Shown in pieces: positions 36,968-46,039 of a DNA stretch of 64,000 bases. The position numbers were made by a program, and so were the translations under genes. The notes beneath the pieces were generated by a model. It did no database searches. It saw nothing but the letters and a program-made list of their open reading frames with translations, and was not told the DNA's origin. The number at the start of each line of letters is the position of its first letter. The first letter of the stretch is position 1. This DNA is from Myxococcota bacterium (GTDB taxonomy: Bacteria > Myxococcota_A > UBA9160 > UBA6930): assembly GCA_028285625.1 (NCBI GenBank), contig JANQOX010000005.1, positions 682,001 through 746,000 of the forward strand, written 5' to 3'.

Positions 36968-37642
36968 GTGACAGAACCCCCCATCAGGCAACCGCCCCCG
37001 GCTCCGGTCGCCCCCAGCGCGACCGGGCTGCGCACCGCCCCCAAGCAGCAGCGCGCCGCCGAGACCGTCGAGCGGCTCCTCGCCGCATCCAGCGCGCTGA
37101 TCGAAGAGCGCGGCATCGAGGGGTTCAACACGAACCTGCTGGCCGAGCGCTGCGACATGCGCGTTCGCTCCGTCTACCGCTACTTCGACAACAAGCAGGC
37201 GATCGTCGCGACGCTCTACCGGCGGCTGACCGAGAGCTGGCATCCGTTCTTCGACGCCCGGTTCGAGCGCATCGGCGACCCCGCCCTGGATTGGCGCCGT
37301 GAGGTCGACGCGCTCGCGACCGGGTTCGGGGCGCTGGTGCTCGAGTCGCCCTCGGGCACGGCGATCCGCAGGGCGATGAAGAGCGACGCGACGCTCATCG
37401 ACATCGAGCGCGCGGACAACGTGCTGCTCGGAGAGCGCTTCGCGGCCGCGGTGTCACGCCGCGTTCCCAGCGCGTCGCACGACCAGCTCGCGCGGGTCGG
37501 CCGGACCTGGCTGAATGCGGTCTCGCTGCTGATGGACATCGCCCTCGACTGCGGGCCCGACGAGCAGGCCAGGCAGTTCGACGAGACCCTGGTCCTGCAG
37601 CGCGCGTACCTGGCCACCTATCTCGATCCGGCGCCCGACTAG
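36968..37642 (+). CDS. TetR-family regulator
   Basis: A 224-residue TetR protein starting with GTG. After a proline-rich lead (PPIRQPPPAPVAPSATG) the DNA-binding region runs ERLLAASSALIEERGIEGFNTNLLAERCDMRVRSVYRYFDNKQAIV. There is no ribosome site, and a perfect dyad covers the probable promoter, so leaderless and self-repressed expression is likely. The aminotransferase gene follows 32 bp downstream. Confidence 0.88.
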   Translation: MTEPPIRQPPPAPVAPSATGLRTAPKQQRAAETVERLLAASSALIEERGIEGFNTNLLAERCDMRVRSVYRYFDNKQAIVATLYRRLTESWHPFFDARFERIGDPALDWRREVDALATGFGALVLESPSGTAIRRAMKSDATLIDIERADNVLLGERFAAAVSRRVPSASHDQLARVGRTWLNAVSLLMDIALDCGPDEQARQFDETLVLQRAYLATYLDPAPD

Positions 37643-37674
37643 GCAGCGCCAGCCCCGAAGGAGGGCCCCCAACC

Positions 37675-38961
37675 ATGTCCGCAGAAGCCAACCTGACAGC
37701 GTCCGAAGCACTCGAAGCACGCCTCGAGGGAATGTCGCCGCGCAAGCAGGAGGCGCTTCGCCTCTCGCACGAGTACTTGATGCCCAACCGCGTCGAGACC
37801 TGGCTCGCCGCGGGCGTGCCGCTCGTCATCGACCGCCGCGAGGGATACCGCTTCTGGGATACCGATGGCCGCGAGCTGCTCGACTTCCACCTGAACGGCG
37901 GAACCTTCAACCTGGGCCATCGGCACCCGGCCGTGGTCCAGTCGCTGGTCGAAGGCGTCGAGACGCTCGACGTCGGCAACCACCACTTTCCGAGCGGAAC
38001 CCGGGCCAGGCTCGCCCAGCGGCTCGCCCAGTCGGCGCCGGCGCCGCTCCACTACGCCATCTTCACGCCGAGCGGGAGCGAAGCCAACGACGTCGCCATC
38101 AAGAGCGCGCGCTGGGCCACCGGCCGCCGCAAGGTGGTCTCCTTCGAGTTCGGCTATCACGGCGCATCGGGTCTGTCGGGGGCGGCGGGCAACGACGACA
38201 ACGCCCGCTACTTCAAGAGCGACTTCGACGATTTCGTCCGGATCCCCTTCGACGACCTCGACGCCGTCGAGGAAGCGCTGAAACGTGGCGACGTCGCGCT
38301 GCTCATGGCCGAGACCTTGCCCGCGACCTTCGGCTTTCCGCTGCCCTCGGCGGGCTACTACCAGGGGGTCCGGGAACTCTGCGACCGCTACGGCACGCTC
38401 CTGCTGGTCGACGAGGTGCAGACGGGCCTCGGCCGGTCCGGCCGACCCTGGGCCATCGAGCACTACGACGCTTCTCCGGACATGATGATCACCGGCAAGG
38501 GACTCGGGGGCGGGCTCTACCCGATCGGGGCGCTCCTGCTCTCGAAGCAGGTGGGCGCGTGGCTGGCCGAGCGCGGCTGGGGCTACGTGTCGACGTTTGG
38601 GGGGTCCGAGCTCGGGTGTCACGTTGCGCTGACGGCGCTGGACCTGTCGCTCGCCGAGTCGACGCAGGCGAAGGTCGAGGCCAATGCCGCGTACATGCGG
38701 TCGGGCCTCGATGGGCTCCGGGAGCGGCATGCGTTCTTCAACGACATTCGACAGCTCGGTGTCATCTTCGCGCTCGGCTTCGACCACTCGGAGGGTGGGC
38801 TTCTGATGAGTCGCGCTCTCTACGACGCCGGCCTCTGGGCGATGTTCGCGAGCTTCGATCGGCGGTACCTGCAGTTCAAGCTGGGCCTCCTGGTCGATCG
38901 CGCCTATTGCGACGAGGCGCTGAGCCGCGTCGAGAACGCACTGAGGGCGGTCGGGAAATGA
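37675..38961 (+). CDS. Class III PLP-dependent aminotransferase
   Basis: A 428-residue fold-type I, subgroup III enzyme. PLP lysine K275 sits in MMITGKGLGGG; the phosphate-binding SGSEAND and the acidic LLLVDEVQTG are normal. The family covers omega-amino acid transaminases, glutamate semialdehyde aminomutase and phospho-lyases. It overlaps the next gene by 4 bp (ATGA). Because that gene is a small-molecule kinase-like phosphotransferase, a kinase plus phospho-lyase pair, as for hydroxylysine or ethanolamine phosphate, is a reasonable guess but only that. Confidence 0.92.
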   Translation: MSAEANLTASEALEARLEGMSPRKQEALRLSHEYLMPNRVETWLAAGVPLVIDRREGYRFWDTDGRELLDFHLNGGTFNLGHRHPAVVQSLVEGVETLDVGNHHFPSGTRARLAQRLAQSAPAPLHYAIFTPSGSEANDVAIKSARWATGRRKVVSFEFGYHGASGLSGAAGNDDNARYFKSDFDDFVRIPFDDLDAVEEALKRGDVALLMAETLPATFGFPLPSAGYYQGVRELCDRYGTLLLVDEVQTGLGRSGRPWAIEHYDASPDMMITGKGLGGGLYPIGALLLSKQVGAWLAERGWGYVSTFGGSELGCHVALTALDLSLAESTQAKVEANAAYMRSGLDGLRERHAFFNDIRQLGVIFALGFDHSEGGLLMSRALYDAGLWAMFASFDRRYLQFKLGLLVDRAYCDEALSRVENALRAVGK

Positions 38962-40010
38962 CCGGGACCGAGGCCTTCTACGCCCTGCCGGAGAGCGAGC
39001 AGGTTCGGAGGTTGCAGGCCCTCGCCACCTCCGCGCTCGATCATTGGTCTCTCGGTGGTGCCGAGGTCGCGCCCCTCGCGTATCGCGAGAACATGACCTT
39101 CGCCGTCGACGCCGGCGGCGAGGGCCGCTTTGCACTGCGTGTCCATCAGGCGGGGTACCGGACCGACGCGCAGGTGCAGAGCGAGCTCGACTTCATGGAC
39201 TACCTGCGACACGAGGGGGTGCTCACGCCCCAGGTGGTGAAGACGACCGGTGGCGCGAGCTTCGTACTGTCGGAGGCGGCCGCGGTTCCCGAGGTGCGCC
39301 AGTGCGACCTCTTCGAGTGGATCGATGGCGCACCGCTTCGTCGTGCGGGTGAGCCCCCTGTGCTCTCGGCCGCCGAAGCCGAGGAGGCCTACCTGCAGGT
39401 CGGACGGTTGTCGGCCTCGGTCTTCAACGCCTCGGAGAAGTGGCAGCGGCCCGACGGCTTCGCGCGGCCCCGCTGGGACGCCGAGGGCATCTTCGGGGTC
39501 CACGGACACCTCGGCGACTTCCGCCAGCTTCCATCCGCCTCCGTCGACCAGCTTCGCCACCTCGAGGCGATCGCCATGCGGGTCTCCGACGAGATCGCGA
39601 GCTTTGGCAAGTCGCCGGATCGCTGGGGCCTCAGCCAGGCGGACCTGCTTCCGGAGAACATCCTGGTGTGCGAGGACGGTCTGCGGCTCATCGACTTCGA
39701 CGATGCTGGCGAGGGTTGGGCGCTCTTCGACCTGGTCACGAGCGTCTGGGACCTGAAGCTCCTCGGTTCGGAGCTCTACGAGGTCTGTCTTCGCGCCGTC
39801 ATCGCCGGGTTTCGGGAGCGCCGGGCACTGCCCGATGAGCACCTGGCGCTCCTTCCGACCTTCTACTTCGCCCGACTGCTCAGCTACCTCGCGCACACGG
39901 TGAGTCGCAGCCACCTGGAGGCGAGCCAGGCCGTGCAGCAGGTCATCCTCGCGACGCTGGAACGCGAGGGTGCCGGCTACGTCGCCGCGTCGCGTTCGCG
40001 CACCACGTAG
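38958..40010 (+). CDS. APH-like phosphotransferase with altered catalytic motif
   Basis: A 350-residue protein of the aminoglycoside phosphotransferase/choline-kinase fold. The N-lobe shows ENMTFAVDAGGEGRFALRVHQ (nucleotide loop and lysine region replaced by Arg); the catalytic loop is SQADLLPENIL (D229, N234) where the family has H-x-D, i.e. Gln227 replaces His; the metal aspartate is in LIDFDDAGEG (D246). The His change may lower activity or mark a subfamily. It is translationally coupled to the aminotransferase. Its last 34 bp overlap the end of the convergent M14 gene. Confidence 0.85.
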   Translation: MTGTEAFYALPESEQVRRLQALATSALDHWSLGGAEVAPLAYRENMTFAVDAGGEGRFALRVHQAGYRTDAQVQSELDFMDYLRHEGVLTPQVVKTTGGASFVLSEAAAVPEVRQCDLFEWIDGAPLRRAGEPPVLSAAEAEEAYLQVGRLSASVFNASEKWQRPDGFARPRWDAEGIFGVHGHLGDFRQLPSASVDQLRHLEAIAMRVSDEIASFGKSPDRWGLSQADLLPENILVCEDGLRLIDFDDAGEGWALFDLVTSVWDLKLLGSELYEVCLRAVIAGFRERRALPDEHLALLPTFYFARLLSYLAHTVSRSHLEASQAVQQVILATLEREGAGYVAASRSRTT

Positions 40011-41017
40011 AAGAGGCAGTCCGACGCGGCGACCGCGGGGTCGGTGGTGATCATGATGGGGATGATCGAACGGCGAACGATCAGCGCACCGCCGCGTACC
40101 TCGAAATAGAAGTCGGCGCGGTCCCGGCCGTCTTCATCGAGCAGCACCAGAGGCCGCGTGCCCTCGCGAACCCAGCCGAGCCGGGTGCCCGGCTCGATGC
40201 GTTCGAAGTTGTGGCGGTCGAGGTCCGCGCGGATCACCAGGTCGGCCGGGTGGGCCGCGTCAGGCGGCAGGTCGCTCACCAGGAGCCGGGCGCCCTCGCG
40301 CACGCAGACGCGCATGGGTGTCACCAACACGCGCATCGGCACGGCCGGGTCCGCATCGAGGGTCTCGTCCCCGAGAAAGCGCGTCAATCCGCGCAAGGCC
40401 ACCGCGTCCGCTTCCGGATCGCCACTGCGGCCCACCTCCACCGTGGCGCTGGGGATGTCGCGGAGGACCTCCATCAGGGCACCGAGCCGCAGGTGGCTCC
40501 AAACGAAGGCGCTGCCGAAGCGAGACACCAGGGCCAGCGCCTCGGGCGTCACCTCGACGCCCACCCCGTAGGAGGGGTTGTGGCCGGTGTTGTTGTGGAT
40601 GTCGATCAGCGCCTCGGGTTCGGCCTCGCGGATCGCGCGCAGGATCTCCTGGGCAAGGGCGCCCTCGGTGTCGTCGAAGGGACCGTGAAAGCAGCGGTTC
40701 AGGTCACGGCGACCCGGAAGCATGCGGTGCGAGAAGCCGGGCGGCTCGAGCGCGGCCTGCACGCTGGCCACGATCAGGTGGGCGTCGACGGCGGGCTCGG
40801 CCCCACCGCGAAGCCAGCCGAGAAAGGCGCGAAGCCCCGAAGGCTCGTTTCCGTGGAGCAGTGTCGTCGCGACGCGGGTACGCGACCGGTCGCGCCCCGG
40901 TACCCGGATGCAGGTCGGCCCGCCGAGCTGCGCAAGGAACGCCGACGCGTCCTCGGGCAGCGCACTCGGCGGCGGGCGTTCGAGGGATCGGAGCAGACTC
41001 ACCAGCTCAGGAGCCAC
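39977..41017 (-). CDS. Succinylglutamate desuccinylase/aspartoacylase-like (M14) protein
   Basis: A 346-residue zinc carboxypeptidase-fold deacylase. Zinc ligands are HxxE in LLHGNEPSG and the later His in DIHNNTGHNP; DLNRCF contains the substrate-binding Arg-type motif. Members remove acyl groups from N-acyl amino acids. It starts with GTG. Its 3' end overlaps the phosphotransferase on the other strand by 34 bp. It is followed by the CBS gene on the same strand but with no clear link in function. Confidence 0.85.
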   Translation of the reverse strand: MAPELVSLLRSLERPPPSALPEDASAFLAQLGGPTCIRVPGRDRSRTRVATTLLHGNEPSGLRAFLGWLRGGAEPAVDAHLIVASVQAALEPPGFSHRMLPGRRDLNRCFHGPFDDTEGALAQEILRAIREAEPEALIDIHNNTGHNPSYGVGVEVTPEALALVSRFGSAFVWSHLRLGALMEVLRDIPSATVEVGRSGDPEADAVALRGLTRFLGDETLDADPAVPMRVLVTPMRVCVREGARLLVSDLPPDAAHPADLVIRADLDRHNFERIEPGTRLGWVREGTRPLVLLDEDGRDRADFYFEVRGGALIVRRSIIPIMITTDPAVAASDCLFYVVRERDAAT

Positions 41018-41080
41018 CCGTGGGCCGGCCGTGCCGTCCGTACGCAGCGTAGACTCGAAGTCGCATTCGCTCCGGTCGCC

Positions 41081-41509
41081 TCAGGCGTCCCCGTCTGCCG
41101 TGCGCCCCGAACGCAGGTACTCGGCGAACGCGCGGCAGGCATCGGTCGCCGTGAAGATGCCGACGAGCTTCGCGCTCTCGACCACCAGCGCCGAACCGAT
41201 GTGCGTCTCGGCCATCTCGTCCAGCACGGTGTCGAGGCGCTCCGAGGTATCGACGACGTAGGGATCGTGGACCATCGCGTCCTCCACGAACAACTCGTCC
41301 TTCGGGGGCAGCCCGAGCGAGGGGTCGAGTGCGCGCTTCAGGTCGCGATCGCTGAGCACGCCCACGAGCTTCTCGCCCCGCTTGACCGGCAGGTGCCGCA
41401 CGCCGTGATCGAGCATCGTCTGGCGAGCCAGGCGCAGCGGCGCGTCTGCGTCCACCGCATGCGGTAGAGGGGTCATCACGCTTCGAATCGTCGCCATCTC
41501 GTTCGGCAT
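41081..41509 (-). CDS. Tandem CBS-domain protein
   Basis: A 142-residue stand-alone Bateman module with two CBS domains. GVLSDRDLK closes the first and GIFTATDACRAF the second. Such proteins bind AMP, ATP or SAM and act as small regulators. The partner enzyme is not identifiable from context. Nothing else is fused to it. The RND gene ends 50 bp upstream of its start on the same strand. Confidence 0.9.
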   Translation of the reverse strand: MPNEMATIRSVMTPLPHAVDADAPLRLARQTMLDHGVRHLPVKRGEKLVGVLSDRDLKRALDPSLGLPPKDELFVEDAMVHDPYVVDTSERLDTVLDEMAETHIGSALVVESAKLVGIFTATDACRAFAEYLRSGRTADGDA

Positions 41510-41558
41510 GCTGTTCGGCCTCGTCGTCGGTTGAGGTTAGGGTGCAGGGGGGGGTGCG

Positions 41559-44500
41559 CTAGCCCTCGGCGGCCCGCATCGACGTCCATCGCTGGCCGAG
41601 CCAGGCGCGCCCGTCGCTGACCAGGCTGTAGAAGACGGGCACGACCAGCAGCGTCAACAGCGTCGACGTAGCCAGTCCGCCGATCGCGATCATGCCCATG
41701 GGATTGCGCCACTCCGAACCGTCGCCCGCGCCGAGCGCGACCGGCAGCATGCCGAAGATCGTGGAGATCGCCGTCATCAATACCGGGCGCATCCGCGTCG
41801 GGCCCGCTTCGAGCACCGCGGCCCGAACGTCGAGCCCTCGCGCCCGGAGGGTGTTCGTGTAGTCCACCAGCAGGATGCCGTTCTTCATGACGATGCCCAT
41901 CAGCATCAGGAATGCGATCTGCCCCATGATGTCCAGGGAGGAGCGCATCACGAAGAGCGCGGCGAAGGCGCCCACGAACGAGAGCGGTGCCGACACCATG
42001 ATCGTGAACGGGTGCACGAACGAGTCGAACTGCGCCGCAAGGATCATGTAGATCGATACCAACGCGAGCACGAATGCGAACAGCACTGCGGTGGCCGTCT
42101 CGCGCAAGCGCTGAGAGGGGCCGACCGCTGCAAACTGGTAGTCGCCGCCCAGCTCGAGGTCGCGCACGAACCCCGCGATCTCGCGGTCGGCCGTGCCCGC
42201 GGCCTTGCCGTCGAGGTTGCCGAAGATGGTGATCACGCGGGTGCGGTTCTCGCGATCGATCTGGACGGGTCCGCTCCCGGTCTGGGGCGTCACCAGATTG
42301 CCGAGCGGCACCAGCGCACCCCCGGCGCCTCGCACGCGGATGAGCCCCAGCTCGGAGGGATCGTCACGGTCCTCCGGGCGCAGTTGGACCCGCACGTCGT
42401 AGCGTTCGCCGGCTTCTTCGAAGCTCGTGACGTCGAGACCCGCATACAGGGCCGAGATGGCACTGCCGATCTGCAGGGCCGTCACGCCGAGGTCGGCCGC
42501 ACGCTCTCGAGCGATCTCGAGGGCGACCTCCGGTTTTCCGACTTCGTAGGACAGGTACACGTCGGCGTAGCCGCCGGAACGGCGCATGCGCTCCACGATC
42601 GTCCCTGCGTAGTAGCGGAGCTGCTCGAGGCTCGGGCCGCGAACGGAGTACATGATGTCGGCATTGCGTCCGCTGCCGACGTTCAGCATGCCCAGCTCCT
42701 CGACCGCGTGGTCCTCGAGCGGAAGGTCGAGTGCGCCGATGCGCTCGCGCATCTCGGCCATCAGCTGCTTCTGGCTCTCCGGCCGTTCGCTCTTGGGCAC
42801 GAGCTGCACGTAGATCGAGGCCTCGTTGACCCGCTTCTGGGAACCGCTGCCCACGGTGGTGAAGACCGTGCGGACCCGCGGCAGGCCGATGATCTCGTGT
42901 TCGAGCCGTTGGGCGACCTCCTGGGTCTTCGCCAGCGGCGTGCCGAGGGGCATCTTCAGCCACACGTTGAACTCGCTGCGGTCCTCGGCGATCACGAAGT
43001 CCTTGGGCACTGCGCCGGCGAGCAGCACGCCACCGGCGACGGCCAGCGCCGCGAGGCCCATGACCGCGGCTCGCCGGTCGAGGGCGGCCACGAGCAGCCG
43101 GCGGTAGCCCCGCTCGAGCCGCTGATAGCCTCGCTCGAAGGCGTGCCAGAGTCGGCCGTGCTCGGCGTTCACCCGCAGCAACCGCGAGCAGAGCATCGGC
43201 GTGAGCGTCAGCGCCACCAGGGTCGAGAGGAGGACCGCGCAGCAGGCCACCAGGCCGAACTCACGGAAGAACCGCCCGACCACGCCCGACAGGAAGGCGA
43301 TCGGGACGAAGACGGCGCAGATCGAGGCCGTGGTGGCGACCACGGCGAGACCGATCTCTTCGGTGGCCTCCGAGGCTGCGCGGTGCGGCTGCTTGCCGCG
43401 CTCGAGGTGTCGATAGACGTTCTCGAGCACGACGATCGCGTCGTCGATCAAGAGACCGATGGACAAGGACAGGGCCATCAACGTCATGCTGTTGATGGTG
43501 AAGTCGAGCACGTAGAAGAACGTGAAGGTGGAGACGATCGATGCGGGGATCGCGACGGCGACGATGGCCGTCGCGCGCAAGTTGCGCAGGAAGGCCAGCA
43601 CCACCAGGGAGGCGAGCGCGGCCCCCACGCCCAGCGCGATGCCGACGTCGCGGATCGACGACACGATGTAGGTCGACGCGTCGAGCGCCGCCGTGAGCTC
43701 GTGGCCTTCCGGCAGCTCGGCGCGGATCCGCGTGAGCTCCTGCTTCACGGCGCTCGCCACCGCCACGGTGTTCTCGCCGGACTGGCGGCGAACCAGCAGC
43801 GCCACGCCGCGGCGCCCGTTCAGCCGCGACAGCGTGCGCTCTTCGGCGAGCCCGTCTTCCACCCGGGCGACGTCGCGCAGGTGCACCACGCGGCCGTCCC
43901 GCTCGGCGACCACCACACGGCCGAAGGCCTCGGGTGTGGCGAGACGGCCCTCGGTCTTGACCGTGTATTCCAGGCGGCCCGTCTCGATGCGACCCCCGGG
44001 CAGGTCCACGTGCTCGCGGCGCAGGGCGCCCACCACGTCGTCCACGGTGAGCCCGTGCCCGGCCAACCGGAGCGCGTCGATCCAGACCCTCACCTCCCGC
44101 TTCCGGCCGCCGAGAATCGTGATGCTGCCCACGCCCGGCACCCGTTCGAGTCGGGTCTTGATCCGCCTGTCCGCCATCTCGGTGAGGCTCTTGATCGACC
44201 GCGGGCCGGAGACCAGGATCGAGAGGATCGGCGAGGCGTCCGGATCGACCCGCCCGACCACCGGGGGCTCGGCATCCTCGGGCAGCTGTCCCCGTACGGC
44301 GGCGACCCGCTCGCGGACCTGCTGCGCCTTCTCCTCGATGTCGTACTCCAGCTCGAACTCGATCAGCAGCAGCGAGAGAGAGTCGGAGGACTGGCTCCGC
44401 AACGAGCGGATGCCCTCGATCGTGTTCACCGACTCCTCGAGCACCTCGCTGACCTCGCGCTCGATGGTCTCGGGCGCCGCCCCGTGAAGCTCGGTCCAGA

Positions 44501-44639
44501 CCGTGACGATCGGGAACTCGACCTTCGGCCACAGGTCGACGCCCAGCCGGCCGATCGAGACCAGGCCCAGCACGACCAGGCCGCCCACCAGCATCACGGC
44601 GAAGACCGGCCGGCGAATGCAGACGTCCGAGAGCTTCAA
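41559..44639 (-). CDS. RND efflux permease, HAE1/AcrB-type
   Basis: A 1026-residue inner-membrane transporter of the hydrophobe/amphiphile efflux family. It begins ...CIRRPVFAVMLVGGLVVLG in TM1 and has the proton-relay aspartates D399 and D400 in GLLIDDAIVV, plus the second-half TM cluster near the end (MRPVLMTAISTIFGMLPVALG). It pumps organic solutes out with an adaptor protein and an outer-membrane channel. The start is TTG overlapping the adaptor stop (TTGA), showing translational coupling. No outer-membrane factor gene is nearby. Confidence 0.93.
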   Translation of the reverse strand: MKLSDVCIRRPVFAVMLVGGLVVLGLVSIGRLGVDLWPKVEFPIVTVWTELHGAAPETIEREVSEVLEESVNTIEGIRSLRSQSSDSLSLLLIEFELEYDIEEKAQQVRERVAAVRGQLPEDAEPPVVGRVDPDASPILSILVSGPRSIKSLTEMADRRIKTRLERVPGVGSITILGGRKREVRVWIDALRLAGHGLTVDDVVGALRREHVDLPGGRIETGRLEYTVKTEGRLATPEAFGRVVVAERDGRVVHLRDVARVEDGLAEERTLSRLNGRRGVALLVRRQSGENTVAVASAVKQELTRIRAELPEGHELTAALDASTYIVSSIRDVGIALGVGAALASLVVLAFLRNLRATAIVAVAIPASIVSTFTFFYVLDFTINSMTLMALSLSIGLLIDDAIVVLENVYRHLERGKQPHRAASEATEEIGLAVVATTASICAVFVPIAFLSGVVGRFFREFGLVACCAVLLSTLVALTLTPMLCSRLLRVNAEHGRLWHAFERGYQRLERGYRRLLVAALDRRAAVMGLAALAVAGGVLLAGAVPKDFVIAEDRSEFNVWLKMPLGTPLAKTQEVAQRLEHEIIGLPRVRTVFTTVGSGSQKRVNEASIYVQLVPKSERPESQKQLMAEMRERIGALDLPLEDHAVEELGMLNVGSGRNADIMYSVRGPSLEQLRYYAGTIVERMRRSGGYADVYLSYEVGKPEVALEIARERAADLGVTALQIGSAISALYAGLDVTSFEEAGERYDVRVQLRPEDRDDPSELGLIRVRGAGGALVPLGNLVTPQTGSGPVQIDRENRTRVITIFGNLDGKAAGTADREIAGFVRDLELGGDYQFAAVGPSQRLRETATAVLFAFVLALVSIYMILAAQFDSFVHPFTIMVSAPLSFVGAFAALFVMRSSLDIMGQIAFLMLMGIVMKNGILLVDYTNTLRARGLDVRAAVLEAGPTRMRPVLMTAISTIFGMLPVALGAGDGSEWRNPMGMIAIGGLATSTLLTLLVVPVFYSLVSDGRAWLGQRWTSMRAAEG

Positions 44640-45823
44640 GAGTGCGGCTCTTCCGCGGCCATGGGCGGGTCTCCGGCCTCGGAGACCGCCGGTTCGGCGA
44701 CCACGGGTTCGGCGATCACGGGCTCGACGCGCATGCCGGGGCCGAGGGTACGGGCGTCGGCACCGACCACGACCTGATCGCCGGGCTGCAGGCCTCGCAC
44801 CACCTCCACGCGTCGTTCCGAAGCCACGCCGAGCCTCACGCGGGTGAGTTCGGCTCGGCCCCCACGAACCACCAGCACGTAGCTTCGCCCGTCCTCGCGT
44901 CGCACGGCATCGCGGGGGATCACCAGGACACCCCGCTTCTCGCCCGGCAGGATCTCGACCCTCGCGAACACGCCCGCCTTCAGCTGCTGCTCTTCGTTGG
45001 GAACGCGCATCTTCACGAGATAGGTCCGCGTCGTGGGATCGATCACGTCGCCCACCGCGGAGACCCACGCGGCGATCGGTCGATCGAGACCCTGCACGTA
45101 CAGAAGCGCGGCATCCCCCACGCGAATGCTCGCCAGGTGGGCCTCCGGGATCGTCACCTCGGCCTCGAGCTCCGCCGTCTCCTGCAGCACGAGCACGATC
45201 GTCTGGGGCTGCGCCTGAGCGGTGGTTCCCTCGTCCTCGAGTCGGGCGGCCACCGATGCCGCATAGGGTGCCTTCACGAGGGTGAGATCGAGGTTGCGGC
45301 GGGCCAGGGCCACCTGCTCGATGGCCTCGCGCTCGGCGGCCTGGGCGACCTCGAGCAGGGTCGTCAGTTCATCGATGCGCTGCTCGGCGAGCACGTCCTT
45401 CTGGCGAAGCTGGCGACCCCGCTCGACGTCGAGTTCGAGCTTCTTGCGCTCGGCCCGGGTGCGGTCCCGGCGCGCTTCGGCCTGGCGCAGGGCCACCTCG
45501 TAGGGCTCGCGCTCGATCTGGAACAGCGGGTCTCCGGCGGCGACGCGGTCGCCCTCTTCGACGAAGATCCGCTCGAGCCGACCGCGCACCTCGGGCCCGA
45601 TCCGGCTCTCGCGCCGCGCGACGATCGTTCCGGGTGCCGAGATGCGCTCGAGAATGGACCCTTCGCCGACGGCCCAGGTCTCCACGGTGAGCACGGGCTC
45701 GTCGGGCACGGCCGTCGGCTCGGGCGCGGCGTCGTCCGAAACGCCACAGCCGGCGATCACCGAGACCCCCAGCGCGAGGATGAGGGACAGCATCGGGCGT
45801 ACACGCCCGCTCGCGGCGGCCAC
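44636..45823 (-). CDS. RND periplasmic adaptor (membrane fusion) lipoprotein
   Basis: A 395-residue MFP subunit. The lipobox VIAGC anchors it; then follow a biotinyl-lipoyl half (RISAPGTIVARRESRIGPEVRGRLERIFVEEGDRVAAGDPLF), an alpha-hairpin coiled coil (about residues 110-190), the second lipoyl half (LVKAPYAASVAARLEDEG) and beta-barrel/proximal domains. The GTG at 45823 follows AGGAGA by 7 bp and is preferred to an ATG at 45793. It overlaps the permease gene by 4 bp. It probably has its own promoter in the 216 bp upstream. Confidence 0.9.
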   Translation of the reverse strand: MAAASGRVRPMLSLILALGVSVIAGCGVSDDAAPEPTAVPDEPVLTVETWAVGEGSILERISAPGTIVARRESRIGPEVRGRLERIFVEEGDRVAAGDPLFQIEREPYEVALRQAEARRDRTRAERKKLELDVERGRQLRQKDVLAEQRIDELTTLLEVAQAAEREAIEQVALARRNLDLTLVKAPYAASVAARLEDEGTTAQAQPQTIVLVLQETAELEAEVTIPEAHLASIRVGDAALLYVQGLDRPIAAWVSAVGDVIDPTTRTYLVKMRVPNEEQQLKAGVFARVEILPGEKRGVLVIPRDAVRREDGRSYVLVVRGGRAELTRVRLGVASERRVEVVRGLQPGDQVVVGADARTLGPGMRVEPVIAEPVVAEPAVSEAGDPPMAAEEPHS

Positions 45824-46039
45824 GGGTCGATCTCCTCTCGGGCATCGCGCAGGCGCGGGCGCTTGCCTCGGTCCCTGCAGTTCTGCAAGACCGGGACCGG
45901 CTGCCCCGGCACCAGCGGACCCGAGGGAGCCCGCCCCGCCTCGCCTTGCACCAGAGCGACCCATTCATGTGGCGAAACGCCCCGATTTGGTCGGCCGTAG
46001 GTGGATGGCCCAGGGCTCCGCCACGGAGGCGGAGTGCGG

